Shown here piece after piece: positions 43,504 to 54,826 of a stretch of DNA of 64,000 nucleotides (position 1 is its first letter; every line of letters begins with the position of its first letter). This DNA is from Dipteris shenzhenensis (lineage: Eukaryota > Polypodiophyta > Polypodiopsida > Gleicheniales), in NCBI GenBank assembly GCA_047967505.1, contig CM106538.1. One strand, written 5' to 3'. Under the pieces are notes generated by a model. That model was not told the origin of the DNA and did not search any database. It saw nothing but the letters and a program-made list of their open reading frames with translations. Made by a program: the position numbers and the translations under genes.

Positions 43504-46152
43504 TCATACGTTCACAAAATCATCTGACTTGCTTGCATTAGAATGGATGCTTGCTAGCAATATGTATGGTGAAGCAGTCCTTGGATCTAACTCAAAAACA
43601 AATTTTGCAGCATGCACTGCCCGTTCCACATCATTGTGAATCTTGCATGATGACAGCAAGCTCATCCATGCTGCAGGGACCTTTTGAAATGGCATACTGA
43701 TGATCAGGTCCTCTGCCTCTTCCAATAGTCCTCTTCGCCCAAGAAGATCAATCATGCACACATAATGCTCCACCGAGGGGTCTATGCCATGGTCCCTCAT
43801 AGAGGCGAAGTATCCCCTCGCATCAGCTAGCAGACCTGTATGACTGCAAGCAGTGAGAGCGCCGACAAAGGTGATTGTATCTGGCTGGAAGCCTTCAGCC
43901 TGCATTTGACCAAACAATTGCAGGGCCTCCTTGCCATGACCATTCTGAGCAAACGTAGCAATCATTGCATTCCAGGAGACCACATCCCACAATGGCATCG
44001 CTGCAAACACTGCCTGTGCATCGTCTAGGCTCCCACACTTGCCATACATATTGACGAGGGCATTCCCCATGACAATATCCAATTCCCAACGGTTGCCAGC
44101 AGCAGTGGCATGGATCACACGACCCTCTTCTAGAGAAGTCATGCTGGCACATGCATCCACAATGCAGATAAAGGTGATTTGTCGTAGTTCAAAGCCTTCG
44201 GCCTGCATTTGACTAAACAGTTGCAGGGCCTCCTTGCCATGCCCATTCTGGGCATACGCAGTGATCATAGCATTCCAGGAGACTACATCCCTTTGGGGCA
44301 TCTCTCCAAACAGTGCCATTGCATCATCTACACTGCCACACTTGCCATACATATTTACCAGGGCTGTCCCCACAATTACATCCGCCACCCATCCATTGCC
44401 AGCAACAGTAGCATGGATCACTCGAGCCTCTTCTAGGGCTGCCACACTGGCACATGCATCCACAACGCAGGTAAAGGTGATCTTGTTTGGCTCGAACTCT
44501 TTGGCCAGCATTTGATCACACAGTTCTATGGCCTCATTGCCACGGCCATTCTGGGCACATGCAGTGATCATGGCATTCCAAGAGACCACATCTTGGTGTG
44601 GCATCTCAGCAAACACTACCCTGGAATCATCCAGGCTCCCGCACTTGCCGTACAAGTTGATGAGGGCATTCCCCACAACAACATGCAATTCGCCTACGTT
44701 GCCCGTAACAGTAGCATGGATTAGCCAACCCTCTTCAAGTGTAGCACATGCGTTCACAACACAGACAAGTGTAATGTCAGTGGGCTCAATGCATTCGGCC
44801 TGCATTTGACCAAACAGTTGCAGGGCCTCCTCGCCATGCCCATTCTGGGCACAAGCAGCAATCATTGCACTCCAAGAGACCACATCTTGCTGTGGCATCT
44901 CAGCAAACACTGCCCTTGCATCATCTAAGCTCCTGCACTTACCATACATATTGACAAGGGCGTTCCCCACTCTAACATCTGAATCCCATCTGTTGCTAGA
45001 AACAGTTGCATGGATCAGCCGACCCTCTTGTAGGGCTGCCACATGGGCACATGCATCCACAACACACAGGAAAGTGATCTTGTTTGGCTCAAAGCCTTCA
45101 GCCTGCATTTGTCTAAACATTTGTAGTGCATCTTTAACATGGCCATTCTGGGCACATGCAGTAATCATGGCACTCCAAGAGACCACATTCCGCTGTGGCA
45201 TTTCTACAAACACTGCCCTTGCATCATCTAGGCTCCCACACTTGCCATACATATTCATAAGGGCTGTCCCCACAACACCGTCCGACTCCCATCCATTGCC
45301 AGCAATGATAGGATGAATCGATCTAAGGGCTATCAAACTCGCACATGCATCCACGATGCAAATTAAGGTGATCTTGTTTGGCTCAAAGCCTTCAGCCTGC
45401 ATTTCACCAAACAGTTGCAGGGCATCCTTGCCATGCCCATTCTGGCCACATGCAGCAATCATGGCATTCCAGGAGACCACATCCCGGTTTGGCATCTCTG
45501 CAAACAACGCCCTTGCATCTTTCAGGGCCCCGTTCTGGGCAGCCGCTGCGATCATAATATTCCAACAGTACGTATCTCGATGGACAATTTTGTCAAACAC
45601 AGCACGTGCATTCTCCAGGCTGCCACACTTGCCGTACATTTGAACAAGAAGATTACTCAAAAATCGGTTGCCAGCATATCCACTCCTGTCTATGTGTTCA
45701 TGCACAACTTTGCCCCCAGACAGGGCCTTGTTACTGATGCAAAACCTTAAAAGCGAGGCATAGGTAGCATGATCTGTCTGTGGACCTAGGTGACAGAGAT
45801 TTTCAGCATTCAAGCTTTCAGGACCACAATCTCCATTCCTCTGATGGTGCCCATCTGGCATCTGTGTTCGACTGTCAGCTTTGCTGGTCCGGAGCTGGCT
45901 GCAAACCTCTTCAGCAGTCCACCCATTGCGTGAAAGCTTGGTGGCCATCAACCTCGAATACGGGACAGGAAATGACCCCGAGATCTTGTCCTTGTGCCTG
46001 GCACAGTCTATATTCGCATCCGAGGCGAGGCGAACCGAGAAAAATGATGTTGTAGGGGTGCAACGTATTACCCCGTCAGGGTGCCGTCTCTCCAAGGATA
46101 GCAACGCAATCTCAAGGTGCGGATGGCAATAACAAAGAAGAAAGGAAGACAT
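43504..46152 (-). CDS. PLS-class pentatricopeptide repeat protein (no DYW domain)
   Basis: An uninterrupted 882-codon frame without introns. PLS-class PPR proteins bind organellar RNA sequence-specifically and act in editing, splicing or stability in mitochondria or plastids. The first ~125 residues lack repeats and are rich in Ser/Arg/His with a hydrophobic start (MSSFLLCYCHPHLEIALL), as expected of a transit peptide. Repeats run from about residue 129 to 825. The S-type core (D/N)VVSW(N/S)AMI recurs six times with a spacing near 100 residues, each in a P-L-S triplet containing MYGKCGSLDDARAVF and ALQLFGQMQAEGFEP. The last part (residues ~828-880, AAWMSLLSSCKIHNDVERAV to LASIHSN) is an E1-like motif that stops at DDFVNV, so E2 and DYW are absent. 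The TGA could derive from CGA. The first ATG was chosen because it adds the presequence; a later ATG (MATKLSRNGW) is possible. This is the only clean gene here. Confidence 0.93.
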   Translation of the reverse strand: MSSFLLCYCHPHLEIALLSLERRHPDGVIRCTPTTSFFSVRLASDANIDCARHKDKISGSFPVPYSRLMATKLSRNGWTAEEVCSQLRTSKADSRTQMPDGHHQRNGDCGPESLNAENLCHLGPQTDHATYASLLRFCISNKALSGGKVVHEHIDRSGYAGNRFLSNLLVQMYGKCGSLENARAVFDKIVHRDTYCWNIMIAAAAQNGALKDARALFAEMPNRDVVSWNAMIAACGQNGHGKDALQLFGEMQAEGFEPNKITLICIVDACASLIALRSIHPIIAGNGWESDGVVGTALMNMYGKCGSLDDARAVFVEMPQRNVVSWSAMITACAQNGHVKDALQMFRQMQAEGFEPNKITFLCVVDACAHVAALQEGRLIHATVSSNRWDSDVRVGNALVNMYGKCRSLDDARAVFAEMPQQDVVSWSAMIAACAQNGHGEEALQLFGQMQAECIEPTDITLVCVVNACATLEEGWLIHATVTGNVGELHVVVGNALINLYGKCGSLDDSRVVFAEMPHQDVVSWNAMITACAQNGRGNEAIELCDQMLAKEFEPNKITFTCVVDACASVAALEEARVIHATVAGNGWVADVIVGTALVNMYGKCGSVDDAMALFGEMPQRDVVSWNAMITAYAQNGHGKEALQLFSQMQAEGFELRQITFICIVDACASMTSLEEGRVIHATAAGNRWELDIVMGNALVNMYGKCGSLDDAQAVFAAMPLWDVVSWNAMIATFAQNGHGKEALQLFGQMQAEGFQPDTITFVGALTACSHTGLLADARGYFASMRDHGIDPSVEHYVCMIDLLGRRGLLEEAEDLIISMPFQKVPAAWMSLLSSCKIHNDVERAVHAAKFVFELDPRTASPYILLASIHSNASKSDDFVNV

Positions 46153-46638
46153 ACGAATAGCGCAGTAGGTTAGATTACCTGCAAATAATCACAGGCCTTC
46201 CAAGCACCTTGCCTCCCGAGAAACTTGAAGCCGGGAAGGAGCAAGAATCTGCCACTCCCTCCAAAGCTGCGTACAGATTCACATTTTGCGACTATGGATA
46301 TCATCAAACCAGAGATTTCCATGTCATTCATTCATTAGATCTCATCATCGGCTCCTGCCGTCTCCGGACGGCAGCTTGGCGGCGGCAGACCACTTGGCGT
46401 ACTACGCACAATTGGGTTGGTGGTTTTCTTTGATCGTGGCACGTTGGATGAAATCTCAATCTACGATTGGAAATGGGCGCCTCGCACAGATTCATGTCCA
46501 TCGAGTTTAGATCTAAGGCTAGTCTTTTGGTACAAGCGTCACCCACTAAAGGCACCTCCCCTTCCGAAAGACTGTCCTAAACCAGCACGGTGGTTGAAAA
46601 TTGTTTTGCTTCATTATATACTTTAATTAGACTGTGTT
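46153..46638. other. upstream region of the PPR gene
   Basis: This contains the probable promoter and 5' leader of the PPR gene, read leftward. A TTATTTGCAG acceptor-like sequence on the minus strand at about 46180 would allow a 5' leader intron, but no donor is certain. No other gene is visible. Confidence 0.4.
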
Positions 46639-47106
46639 TTGTCTTCTTTTAGTAGTAGCAAAAAAGGGACTCACTATTCTGTTGTTCCCACATGTTGGGT
46701 CAACAGACGGAGTTGCATCTCAAAGTTTCTGGATCAAAATACGGACATTTCAATAGGGCAGAGGAGCTTTGAGCATTGTAAGCCCTGGTACGTCAGAAAA
46801 CTCAAAGACGGGAATGTTTGTTGTTGCAAAACACACATAGAATTTGACCTGGCCCGGCAAGCTATGAATGACTTGATATCTGGTCGTGTTGGAGCATTGC
46901 TCCATGGGAATCGATGCCCATCCCTCCCCAATGAATGCGCAGTCTATAGGCCACCTGGATCCTCATCGTGTGTTGCAAGGGAGGGTAGATGGGGTATCTT
47001 GGAGCGGTGGACGAGGACGACTAAGATAGTACTTAGAAAATGTATGTATTCTCATTGCAAGGAAACAATATGTCCACTTGTTCTAAAAAATGGAATTTGT
47101 ATTTAA
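46639..47106 (+). pseudogene. Cys/His-rich transposase-like fragment
   Basis: The open frame contains FLDQNTDISIGQRSFEHCKP followed by WYVRKLKDGNVCCCKTHIEF and DLARQAMNDLISGRVG. This pattern (a fixed QxxxExxKP..VR..K block, then a triple Cys and xHxEF) resembles a segment seen in uncharacterised large plant and animal transposon proteins. It stands alone, with no terminal repeats nearby, so it is a fragment. It could instead be a captured exon. Confidence 0.45.
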
Positions 47107-47300
47107 AACTATGCTTCTTTTTAGTATATCCCAAACAACCACCTTGCTGGTTTTATTAAATTATTTTTGTAAATCCCAAACGAAACTATGCTTCGTTTCA
47201 GTATATCCTAAACAACCTCCTTGCTGGTTTTATTAAATTATTTTTGTAAATCCCAAACGGTAAATCCCATGCTTGTTTTTAGTATATCCCAACAACCACC
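47107..47300. repeat. tandem repeat, ~78-bp period, 2.5 copies
   Basis: ACTATGCTTCTTTTTAGTAT (47107) and ACTATGCTTCGTTTCAGTAT (47186) start two nearly identical units containing TTGCTGGTTTTATTAAATTA. A third partial copy begins at about 47268. Confidence 0.9.
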
Positions 47301-47309
47301 GCATTGGTT

Positions 47310-48330
47310 TCCCATAACGAATCCACACATCCTACAAATCCATTCATCTTGTAATACTAGAAGTAAACCACCGCGCTCGTGGCTGTTAATATCCTAATGC
47401 AACCAACGACCGCGCTAGCGATAACTTATCCTGCACTAATACCATGCTGTCCCTACACTACTGCCGTGCTATAGGAAAAGTGGGAAAATCCCAAGAAATT
47501 GGAACTCTCCAATTTGGTTTTGAAAAGGAAGAAAATGTGTTATTTTTTTCAATATATGAGCTTTTGTGGTAATATATGAGCTAAAGCCGATTTGGTTTGC
47601 ATGCTACTCACTATTGTATATCCTTTTGTGGTTAGTTTCCATGTTTATGATGTGCTATATGTTCAATATGTATACGATGTGTACTTCCATTACAAAACAT
47701 TGCACATGCATGTAATTATTGCCATGTGGGAAAATTCATTTTTCTCTAAATTTTGGCTTTTTTGTGATTGGTTGAATCTCCACCATTTTCTCCCTATTTT
47801 TCTCTTCTTTCTATTTTGGGCAGGCCTAGTGAATCCAATTCACCTTGTTTGGGAAATGATTCCACCTCCGCCATTGACAAGGCAAGAGTCAGCCCCTCCC
47901 TCAAAAGCACTCATGTTACAACTGGAAGATTTCAAAATTGGAGATGGATAACATGAAAGTAGAGATTGCCATGTCATTGGACAGAGTGAAGGCCATTAAA
48001 GGAGTCAAAGGAGCAGGCAGAGGCCATTGCCTCAGATTGAACTGGCGAGCAACAAAGTTTGCCACTTTAATTTGAGGTGAAGGCCAACTCATGGCTTCCA
48101 TCAGCCGTCAAAGTTGGGGCATGATGTGATGGGCTAACTCAGAAGTTTTGGCTTGTATTGAGGTTTGACCATGATGTGTCCAAAGTGTTTAACACATTAG
48201 GTAAGTTGTAGTGCCCACCGATTTTTGATACCTTTGCCAATGGTCTAGATCCTACCTCCGAGCCCCAACGACTTTGACGATTTGCAACAATTATTCTAGA
48301 TATTCGACCATATCTTTTAGTCTTCTTGTA
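47310..48330. other. unassigned DNA
   Basis: 47340-47470 contains several CCGCGCTAGCG/ACCGTGCT motifs. 47590-47950 has an open frame of hydrophobic, non-conserved sequence. No domain, repeat or RNA was recognised. Confidence 0.45.
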
Positions 48331-48339
48331 ATAGGGAGA

Positions 48340-48590
48340 GTGTGTATAATTTATGAATGCTCTTAGTGAAAGATTTCATGAAAGTGTTCAAAAGATTTAT
48401 GAGATAATATGAGATAGAACTGTGCAACCAAAAGGTAGCATGGCAAAAGGTTGGTTTGTGCAACAATCAAGGTTTAATGTCACATATTTCCTCATGTGGC
48501 TAAATCCATCTATGCCTTGGCTTCAGGACAACACTGATGATCTATCGGCTAAAAAAGATGAGTATAAGTTAAACATATTTAATTAAGAGG
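48340..48590 (+). pseudogene. DUF4218 fragment of a CACTA transposase
   Basis: Reads RFHESVQKIYEI, a stop, then DRTVQPKGSMAKGWFVQQSR and FNVTYFLMWLNPSMPWLQDN. This parallels KTLKGFVRQRARPEANMAEG WLVQES at 9360-9440 in element 1, but is diverged, so it belongs to another CACTA lineage. No ends are seen nearby. Confidence 0.7.
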
Positions 48591-49019
48591 AATGAATTAG
48601 TGGATTGAAAGATACAAATTTTGAAAAGAAAATTAGAGGAAGATGGAAGAGCTTTTGGGGAAAATAGAATTATATAGATGTCTTGTCTCCATTGCCAAGC
48701 AAATTCATAGAATATGAATTATGTAAATCCTGCCCCAAAGGCGAGTAGAAGGGAATAAGGAATTTCTAAGGGTTGTGATCTTCACATAAGCATGGCCTCG
48801 TATGTTAATGCTACTCATGATGAAAACATTGAATCAGAAGAACCAATTACATGAGTTCACTTTATGTTGCCTTATACAGGTCTCTAAATCTATGTAGGCT
48901 TGTGAACCTTCTCTTAATTTCACTCGCTTGTGTCTTCTTTTCCACCTTCTTTGAGGGATAGCCTTTGACTAAGTTGTGTTCACTTAGCAAAGATGAAACA
49001 AGTATTTGGTAGACTCTTA

Positions 49020-49430
49020 TATAGAATGGGTTAAAATCTGGAAAACTTGCCTTCCATAGAATAGATAGCTAGATTATTTGGAAATTCCTTATGTAGATCC
49101 ATCTCTACACATGATTGAGGTTGTGCATGAGGATAGAAAAAGGGACCTCTAGGACTATACCTAATGACAAACAAGTTGCTTTCAAAAATCCATGGGGAAA
49201 TTGAGGAGCTCAACCCAATGCAGCACTCGTGTGGGACTCGGACTAAAAAGTGTTTGGGGTTAAAAGTGGAGACCGACTCTCCAAATAGAATGGTTGGTTT
49301 TTGATGGTCCATAGGCATTGACTTTCGACAACAACTACCACTTTTGCCTTCTTGAAATGAAAAACAATGAAACCGATATGGAGGAAATGGATAGTCACCA
49401 CATTCAATGGCATTAAGAGGGGAGGGCATG
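49020..49430 (-). pseudogene. LINE ORF1 (DUF4283-like) fragment
   Basis: Minus-strand reading, with frame changes, gives GFIVFHFKKAK, LWTIKNQPFYLES and LNHVWRWIYIRNF-type blocks. These resemble the DUF4283 region of the LINE at 38980-38700 (TLWTVKHQPLYLEK). It is an isolated, diverged fragment. Confidence 0.6.
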
Positions 49431-49645
49431 ATAAGAGGGGAGGGGTGTCCCTAACCTCATAAATAGAGGGACTTCCTCATTAATCACTCTCCACTTTAAC
49501 CCTCCCATGCCTTTCCACCCTTCCCCTACACTAATTAATACAATTTTGAATTCTTTTCATTGGAGGGCCCTATTAGAGCTTTTATTTATATACCCGTTCT
49601 TTTGTGGATATTATAGTCAAGTAGAGTTATATAGTACATGTTTGT

Positions 49646-49647
<2 letters not shown>

Positions 49648-49686
<39 letters not shown>
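49648..49686. repeat. (CT)n microsatellite
   Basis: A pure CT dinucleotide run of about 39 bases. Confidence 0.95.
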
Positions 49687-49689
<3 letters not shown>

Positions 49690-49919
49690 TTTTGTGTTTG
49701 CTCAGTCTCTACTTATCATGTTCATTCCAATCCCCCCAAATGGCTCCTTTGTAGTTCCTTATGGTAGGCCTAGATTTTTTGACAATTGTCATAACCAAAC
49801 ACACTCTTGATTAAGAATTGATTGGTTTTTACAACTCTAGGAAAGCATTGATGTCCCACAAGAGAAACAACAACTTGACCGAGCTGCCATCTTGCTCAAA
49901 TGCAGTTGCTCGAATTCTG

Positions 49920-50217
49920 GTAATCCTTGATGAAAGAGAGAATGGAGGGGGAATGGATGGGAAGTGGAGGGTGGTTGTGAGGGATGAGAGAAGGGGGGTG
50001 GGTGGAAAGAGGGAGGAGATGATGAGGGAATGGAAGAGGGGTGGAGGGAGAATGGAAAAGGGGGGATGGGAAGGGAGAGAGCGAAGTAAAGGGGTAGATG
50101 GAATGGGGGGTAAGGGTGAGGGGGAGTGGATGGAAGGTGAGCAGGGTATGACAGAAAAAGTAAGGGGGTGAGTGGAAGGGGGTGAAAATGTCAGAGAGAG
50201 GGAGTGGAAGCGGGGGG
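49920..50217. repeat. polypurine tract, left half (split by the copia insertion)
   Basis: GGATGGGAAGTGGAGGGTGG and similar A/G-rich sequence leads directly into the LTR. It is the same tract as 55553-56120, separated by the 5.3-kb insertion. Confidence 0.9.
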
Positions 50218-50950
50218 TGTAAGAAAACAATACAACATCTGTGCTCAACAGATAACAGGATCTCGTACGCAAGAGAGAAAAGCAGATAGTATGGAGAATC
50301 AAAAAATTTGATTACTGTAGAACTGATACAATAGATGGCGCTGCCTCCTAACCGTACGCTCTTGTGAAAGAAGCTTCGATGGCGTACTGGAAACAGTAGA
50401 GGATGTAGGCTGGATGCTAAGGAATCAGGGTTGCTATAACCAGATGATGAAATGGGCTTCACGGGCTTGCTCTTATATAGCCACCAGTCGTAGTCGGTTA
50501 GACCCAATTGGGTGACCGACCCAGTCTGCCCAAAACGGTCGACTGGGGGTCGGTCCCGAAATAGGCCACCGACCACACGATAGAACCGGTGCACAAAATA
50601 AAGCAACTATCCTATGGTCTCCGTTCAGCCCAGAGCCATCTGGGATCATCTGGGGCTCCAAATGGGCCCTGCAACCCGAGAGTGGACTGCCTCGAGAAAT
50701 GCTCCATCTACCCTCAGTGCGGTCAGTCATGGGATGCCTTCCCGCACTTGCATGTAGCCTCGTCGGCAGTGTGCCAACTCCGTCCAGCCATCAAGCCACA
50801 CATGGCCCCCATCTGGTGTCCAAACCAGGACCTACCGGATAATTGAGCTAATTGAGCTATGCAAATGCCTTCTCCTCATATGGGGGGCTTACAAGTAGAG
50901 TTAGCTGGTTCCCGCGTAGTTACACGAGAGTGGAGCATTGATATCTAACA
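50218..50950 (-). repeat. 3' LTR of the copia element
   Basis: Read on the minus strand it starts TGTTAGATATCAATGCTCC and ends TTTCTTACA. A TATA box (CTATATAAGAGC) lies at about 50469-50480 on the minus strand, where U3 should meet R. Confidence 0.9.
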
Positions 50951-50982
50951 CCCCCCCTCAATGTCCACCCGCAAGTGACTTA

Positions 50983-53900
50983 CTTTTTCGGTCCAATGCC
51001 AAGTCGATGAAGATGCCTCTCCAACAAGTCTCTTCCAAGAGCCTTCGTGAAGATATTCGCAGCATTCTCTGTAGTCGGACAGTACAGCAAGTCGACCTCT
51101 CCATCCATGATGAGCTCGCGTACAAAGTGATATTGAATCTCAATGTGTTTTGTGCGAGCGTGGAACACAGGGTTCTTTGCAATCGCCATGCAACTCTGAT
51201 TGTCACATGATAATTGCGTAGGCTTGTTCTGCACTGCACCCATGTCCCCTAAAATCCTCCTCAACCACACTGCCTCGCAAGAAGCAAAGCATGTTGATTT
51301 GTACTCAGCCTCGGTAGAAGAAAGAGCAACTGTGGGTTGCTTCTTGCTGACCCATGACACAGCTCCAGATCCAAGTGAGAAACAGTAACCTGTCATTGAT
51401 CTCCTGCTGTCCACGTTTCTTGCCCAATCCGAGTCACAGAATCCGGTCAAGATGTTGCCCTTGATATAGGTGATGCCATAATCAAGTGTGCCTTTGATGT
51501 ATTTCAACACCCGCATCCCTGCCCTCCAATGGTTCTCCCAGGGCTTATTGGAAAACCTGCTTAGTACACCAGTTGCAAAACTGATGTCCGGCTGCATGTT
51601 GCACAAGTAAATCAAGCTGCCCACAAGCCTTTTGTACTTCGCTTCATCCACTAGTGGTGATGAATCCTCGTTTGAGAGCTTCACGTCAACCTCCATAGGG
51701 GTACCAACTGTCTTGCACTCAGCCATGCCAAATGCCTTCAGTATCTCTCCAGCATATTTCAACTGTGAAATGAAGATCTGTTTCGTCTCTTGCCAAACTT
51801 CAATCCCCAAACAGAAATGCATCTATCATTTCAAACTCTCTTCCTAGCAAATGCTTTGTCTGCAAGATCTTCTCTTCATGGTTCCCTATTATGACAAGAT
51901 CGTCCACATAAAGGACCACGATCATACACTTGCCTCCTTCTCTAAAGATATACAAATTTGCATCAGATGGGCTCCTCCTGAACCCGTTTTGCAGAAAGTA
52001 GGCATCAATTCACTGGTACCACGCTCGTGGGACCTGTTTCAGCCCGTAAAGTGCCTTCTTCAGTTTACAGACTTTACCTTCTGTGAACCGGGGATCTCAA
52101 AACCTGGTGGTTGTTCCACGTATACCTCCTCCTTGAGATCTCCATTCAGAAAGGTGGATTTTACATCCATCTGAAACACGGGCCAACTTCCCTGGGCAGC
52201 TAACGCCAAAACACTGCGAATTGTGGTTAGTCGAGATGTGGGAGCAAAGTATCCTGATAATCAAAACCATGTACCTATGCAAATCCTTTTGCCACGAGTC
52301 GAGCCTTGTACTTATCCAACGTGCCGTCGGACTTGTACTTGGTCTTGTACACCCACTTGGTGCCAATTACCTTGCGTTTTGGTGGTCGATCCACAAGGTC
52401 CCAATTGTTGTTCTTCATTATGGAGCCATACTCCGACTGCATAGCCTCCATCCACCTATCATCACCCCGTGCCTCTTCAAGACACTTGGGTTCTTCAGCA
52501 CGGATCACCTCTGTCATCAAGGCGTAGTTGACCAAGTGTTCCTGTGCCCTTCTTTGCTCCTCTAATCTCTTGGACCGGCGGTGTTCGGATGGTTCCTCCT
52601 CAATGGCTAGAGGTTCTCTGCCGTCCAAAAGCTGCTTTACCCACTTCAGGAATGGCCGTTGCCATTGTGGTTCTGCAGGCTCTTCTTCATCTTCTTTATC
52701 TTGAATCCTCCCAAGCACCGTTGGGGGAGTTTGGTTTGCTATTGGTGGTTGTATTGGATGGATATCCTGGTCCTGATTGTCTGGGAAGGAAGCATCCTCC
52801 TCCAATTGATGTGGCTGTTTTGAGAAGACCACATCGCGACTTACTATTACGTTCTTAGTAACAGGGTTATCGAGACGGTAACCCTTCGCCTCTTCACTAT
52901 AGCCCAAGAAAATACACTTCCGGCTCTTTGGTTCCCATTTGGTCCTGTTAGCATCAGGGACATGCACAAAACAGTCACATCCAAAAACTCTGAAATGTGC
53001 AACTGAAGGTTTCTTACCAGAAAAGGCCTGCAGTGGAGTCATCCCATTCACAACCTTCGTGTAGCTACGATTCAGAATGTAAACTGCCGTGTTACATGCT
53101 TCTGCCCAAAAAGTCTTTGGCAAGTCTTTCCCTTTCATCATACTCCTGCCCATTTCGCAGATGATGCGCATCTTGCATTCTGCTACTCCATTTTGCTGTG
53201 ATGTATGTGGCAAGGGTTTCTGCCTCTTGATCCCATGACTTTTGTAGTAACTTTCGAATTCATTTGATGTGAACTCTCCACCTCTGCCCGATCTCAACTT
53301 CTTCACCTTCCTCCCCGATTCTTTCTCAACCATTACATGCCATTCTTTGAACTTACTAAAAGCCTCGTCTTTAGTCTTTAGGAAGTATATCCATATCCTT
53401 CTACTGTAGTCATCGATCAGCGTCATGAAGTAGTAGGAACCACCCAAAGCTTCCATCTCCATCTTTTCGCAGAGGTCCGTGTGAACGAGCTCTAAAGGAG
53501 CCTTTGCCCTACTGGCCTCTTTAGGAAAGGGCTGCCAATGCTACTTACCCATCATGCAAGCTTCACATACATCCGGCAGATCTGTAATTTCTGGTAGGTC
53601 TGCAATCATTCCACTTTTATGCATCTCCTTTAAAGAACTAAGGTTTAGATGACCAAACCTCTCATGCCACAGCTTAGTGTTCTTCACATCGGCTCGAGCA
53701 CTGAAAGCTGAGAGTTCTTTTTGCTGGACATTTTGCATCATTGCCGACTGCTACCAGGATGTCATTCCCTACCGGCTGTAGAGAGGTATACCAATCCTTC
53801 CGACTGGTCATGTGGTGTGATGCACCACTGTCAATAATCCACGGTTCATCTGTAGGTACATGAACTGCCTCCATGCAAATCTCCTCAATTGCTACGAACA

Positions 53901-54756
53901 GCTCTACTGGTACTGCCTACGCACTGTTGCTGGACTCTTTCTTTACTCCATTCTTCTCATCTACAATCTTCTTCCGGCACTCATTCTGCTTGTGCCCTGC
54001 CTTGTTGCAATAGAACCACTTGATCTTCTTCTTTCTCTTTTTATCATCAAAAGAAGATGGGTTACCAGAGTCCTTACCCTTACCTTTCTTTGATCCAGCG
54101 TAGAAAGCCGAATCTTCTCCAGTCCTTGTCTTTTGATGCATCTCCTCCATAAGCATTGCGCTGAAATCCTCAAAGTTGAGGGGTAGATTTTTGTTCTGCG
54201 TATTCAGCGCTGTAACAAGACCATCATACTTTGGTGGGAGAATTCATATGCACCTTCGTGCTAGATTCTCGCTGGTGATGGTGATGCCAATCGCAGTCAT
54301 CTGATCGCGCATATTCTTCACCCTGGTGACGAACTTCTCTGCCGCTTCAGACTCAGACAGTTTCTCGTTCGTGAATTGAGTCTCCAGATTCTGAATCTGT
54401 GTCTGATTCGTGGTCTCGTACTAATTTTTCAAGACCGTCCATGCCTCCTCCACTATGGTGACATGTTGAATTAATGCCATGACAGAATCACTTACACTAC
54501 AGACAATAGAACACAGCGCATCTGCATTTCTTCTTGTCCATGCGAGAATCTCATCCACAGTTGGTACTATCTGTTGTGCTGCATTGGCCGGATTCGATCT
54601 CGGAACCGGTTTCAGGTCCACCCCAGTAGCAGTATCCCAAAGCTCGTATGCGCTTAGGATGGTCTTCATCTTGAACTTCCAAAGTGGATAGTTAGTGCCG
54701 TCCAACTTTTCGCTTTCGCCGAACGATGGGATTCGTAGTCTTGCGGGCTGGGCCAT
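50983..54756 (-). pseudogene. copia gag-pol polyprotein, several stops
   Basis: Minus-strand domains in order: gag (MAQPARLRIPSFGESEKLDG, NYPLWKFKMKTILSAYELWD, from 54756) with a CCHC-type knuckle starting FYCNKAGHKQNEC at about 54010; protease WIIDSGASHHMT (about 53838); integrase HHCC zinc domain HERFGHLNLSSL to CEACMMGK and catalytic core VHTDL...LRSGRGGEF...QQNGVAE (53500-53180); RT starting WVYKTKYKSDGTLDKYKARL and the catalytic YVDD (LYVDDLVII, about 51890-51916); RNase H FCDSDWARNVDSRRSMTGYC and KHIEIQYHFVREL, ending IGPKK. The second catalytic Asp of integrase is Gly (codon at 53286-53288). Stops follow VLKN, RRCI, NSA and MMGK, and the RT is frameshifted at about 52270-51830. Confidence 0.92.
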
Positions 54757-54813
54757 CTCTCACAATCTGCTTGCAAACAGAAACACACTACCAAATCTTC
54801 TTGCTAGAGTCCA

Positions 54814-54826
54814 GGCTCTGATATCA
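54814..54826 (-). promoter_or_regulatory. tRNA primer-binding site of the copia element
   Basis: The minus strand reads TGATATCAGAGCC directly after the 5' LTR. The canonical plant copia site is TGGTATCAGAGC (initiator Met tRNA); one base differs. Confidence 0.85.

Noticed and set aside
43840-46055. Plus-strand frames inside the PPR gene
   Set aside because: They are antisense shadows of the repetitive PPR coding sequence.
49829-50606. Long minus-strand frames across the LTR and purine tract
   Set aside because: Pro/Ser/His low-complexity sequence spanning an element boundary; not a gene.
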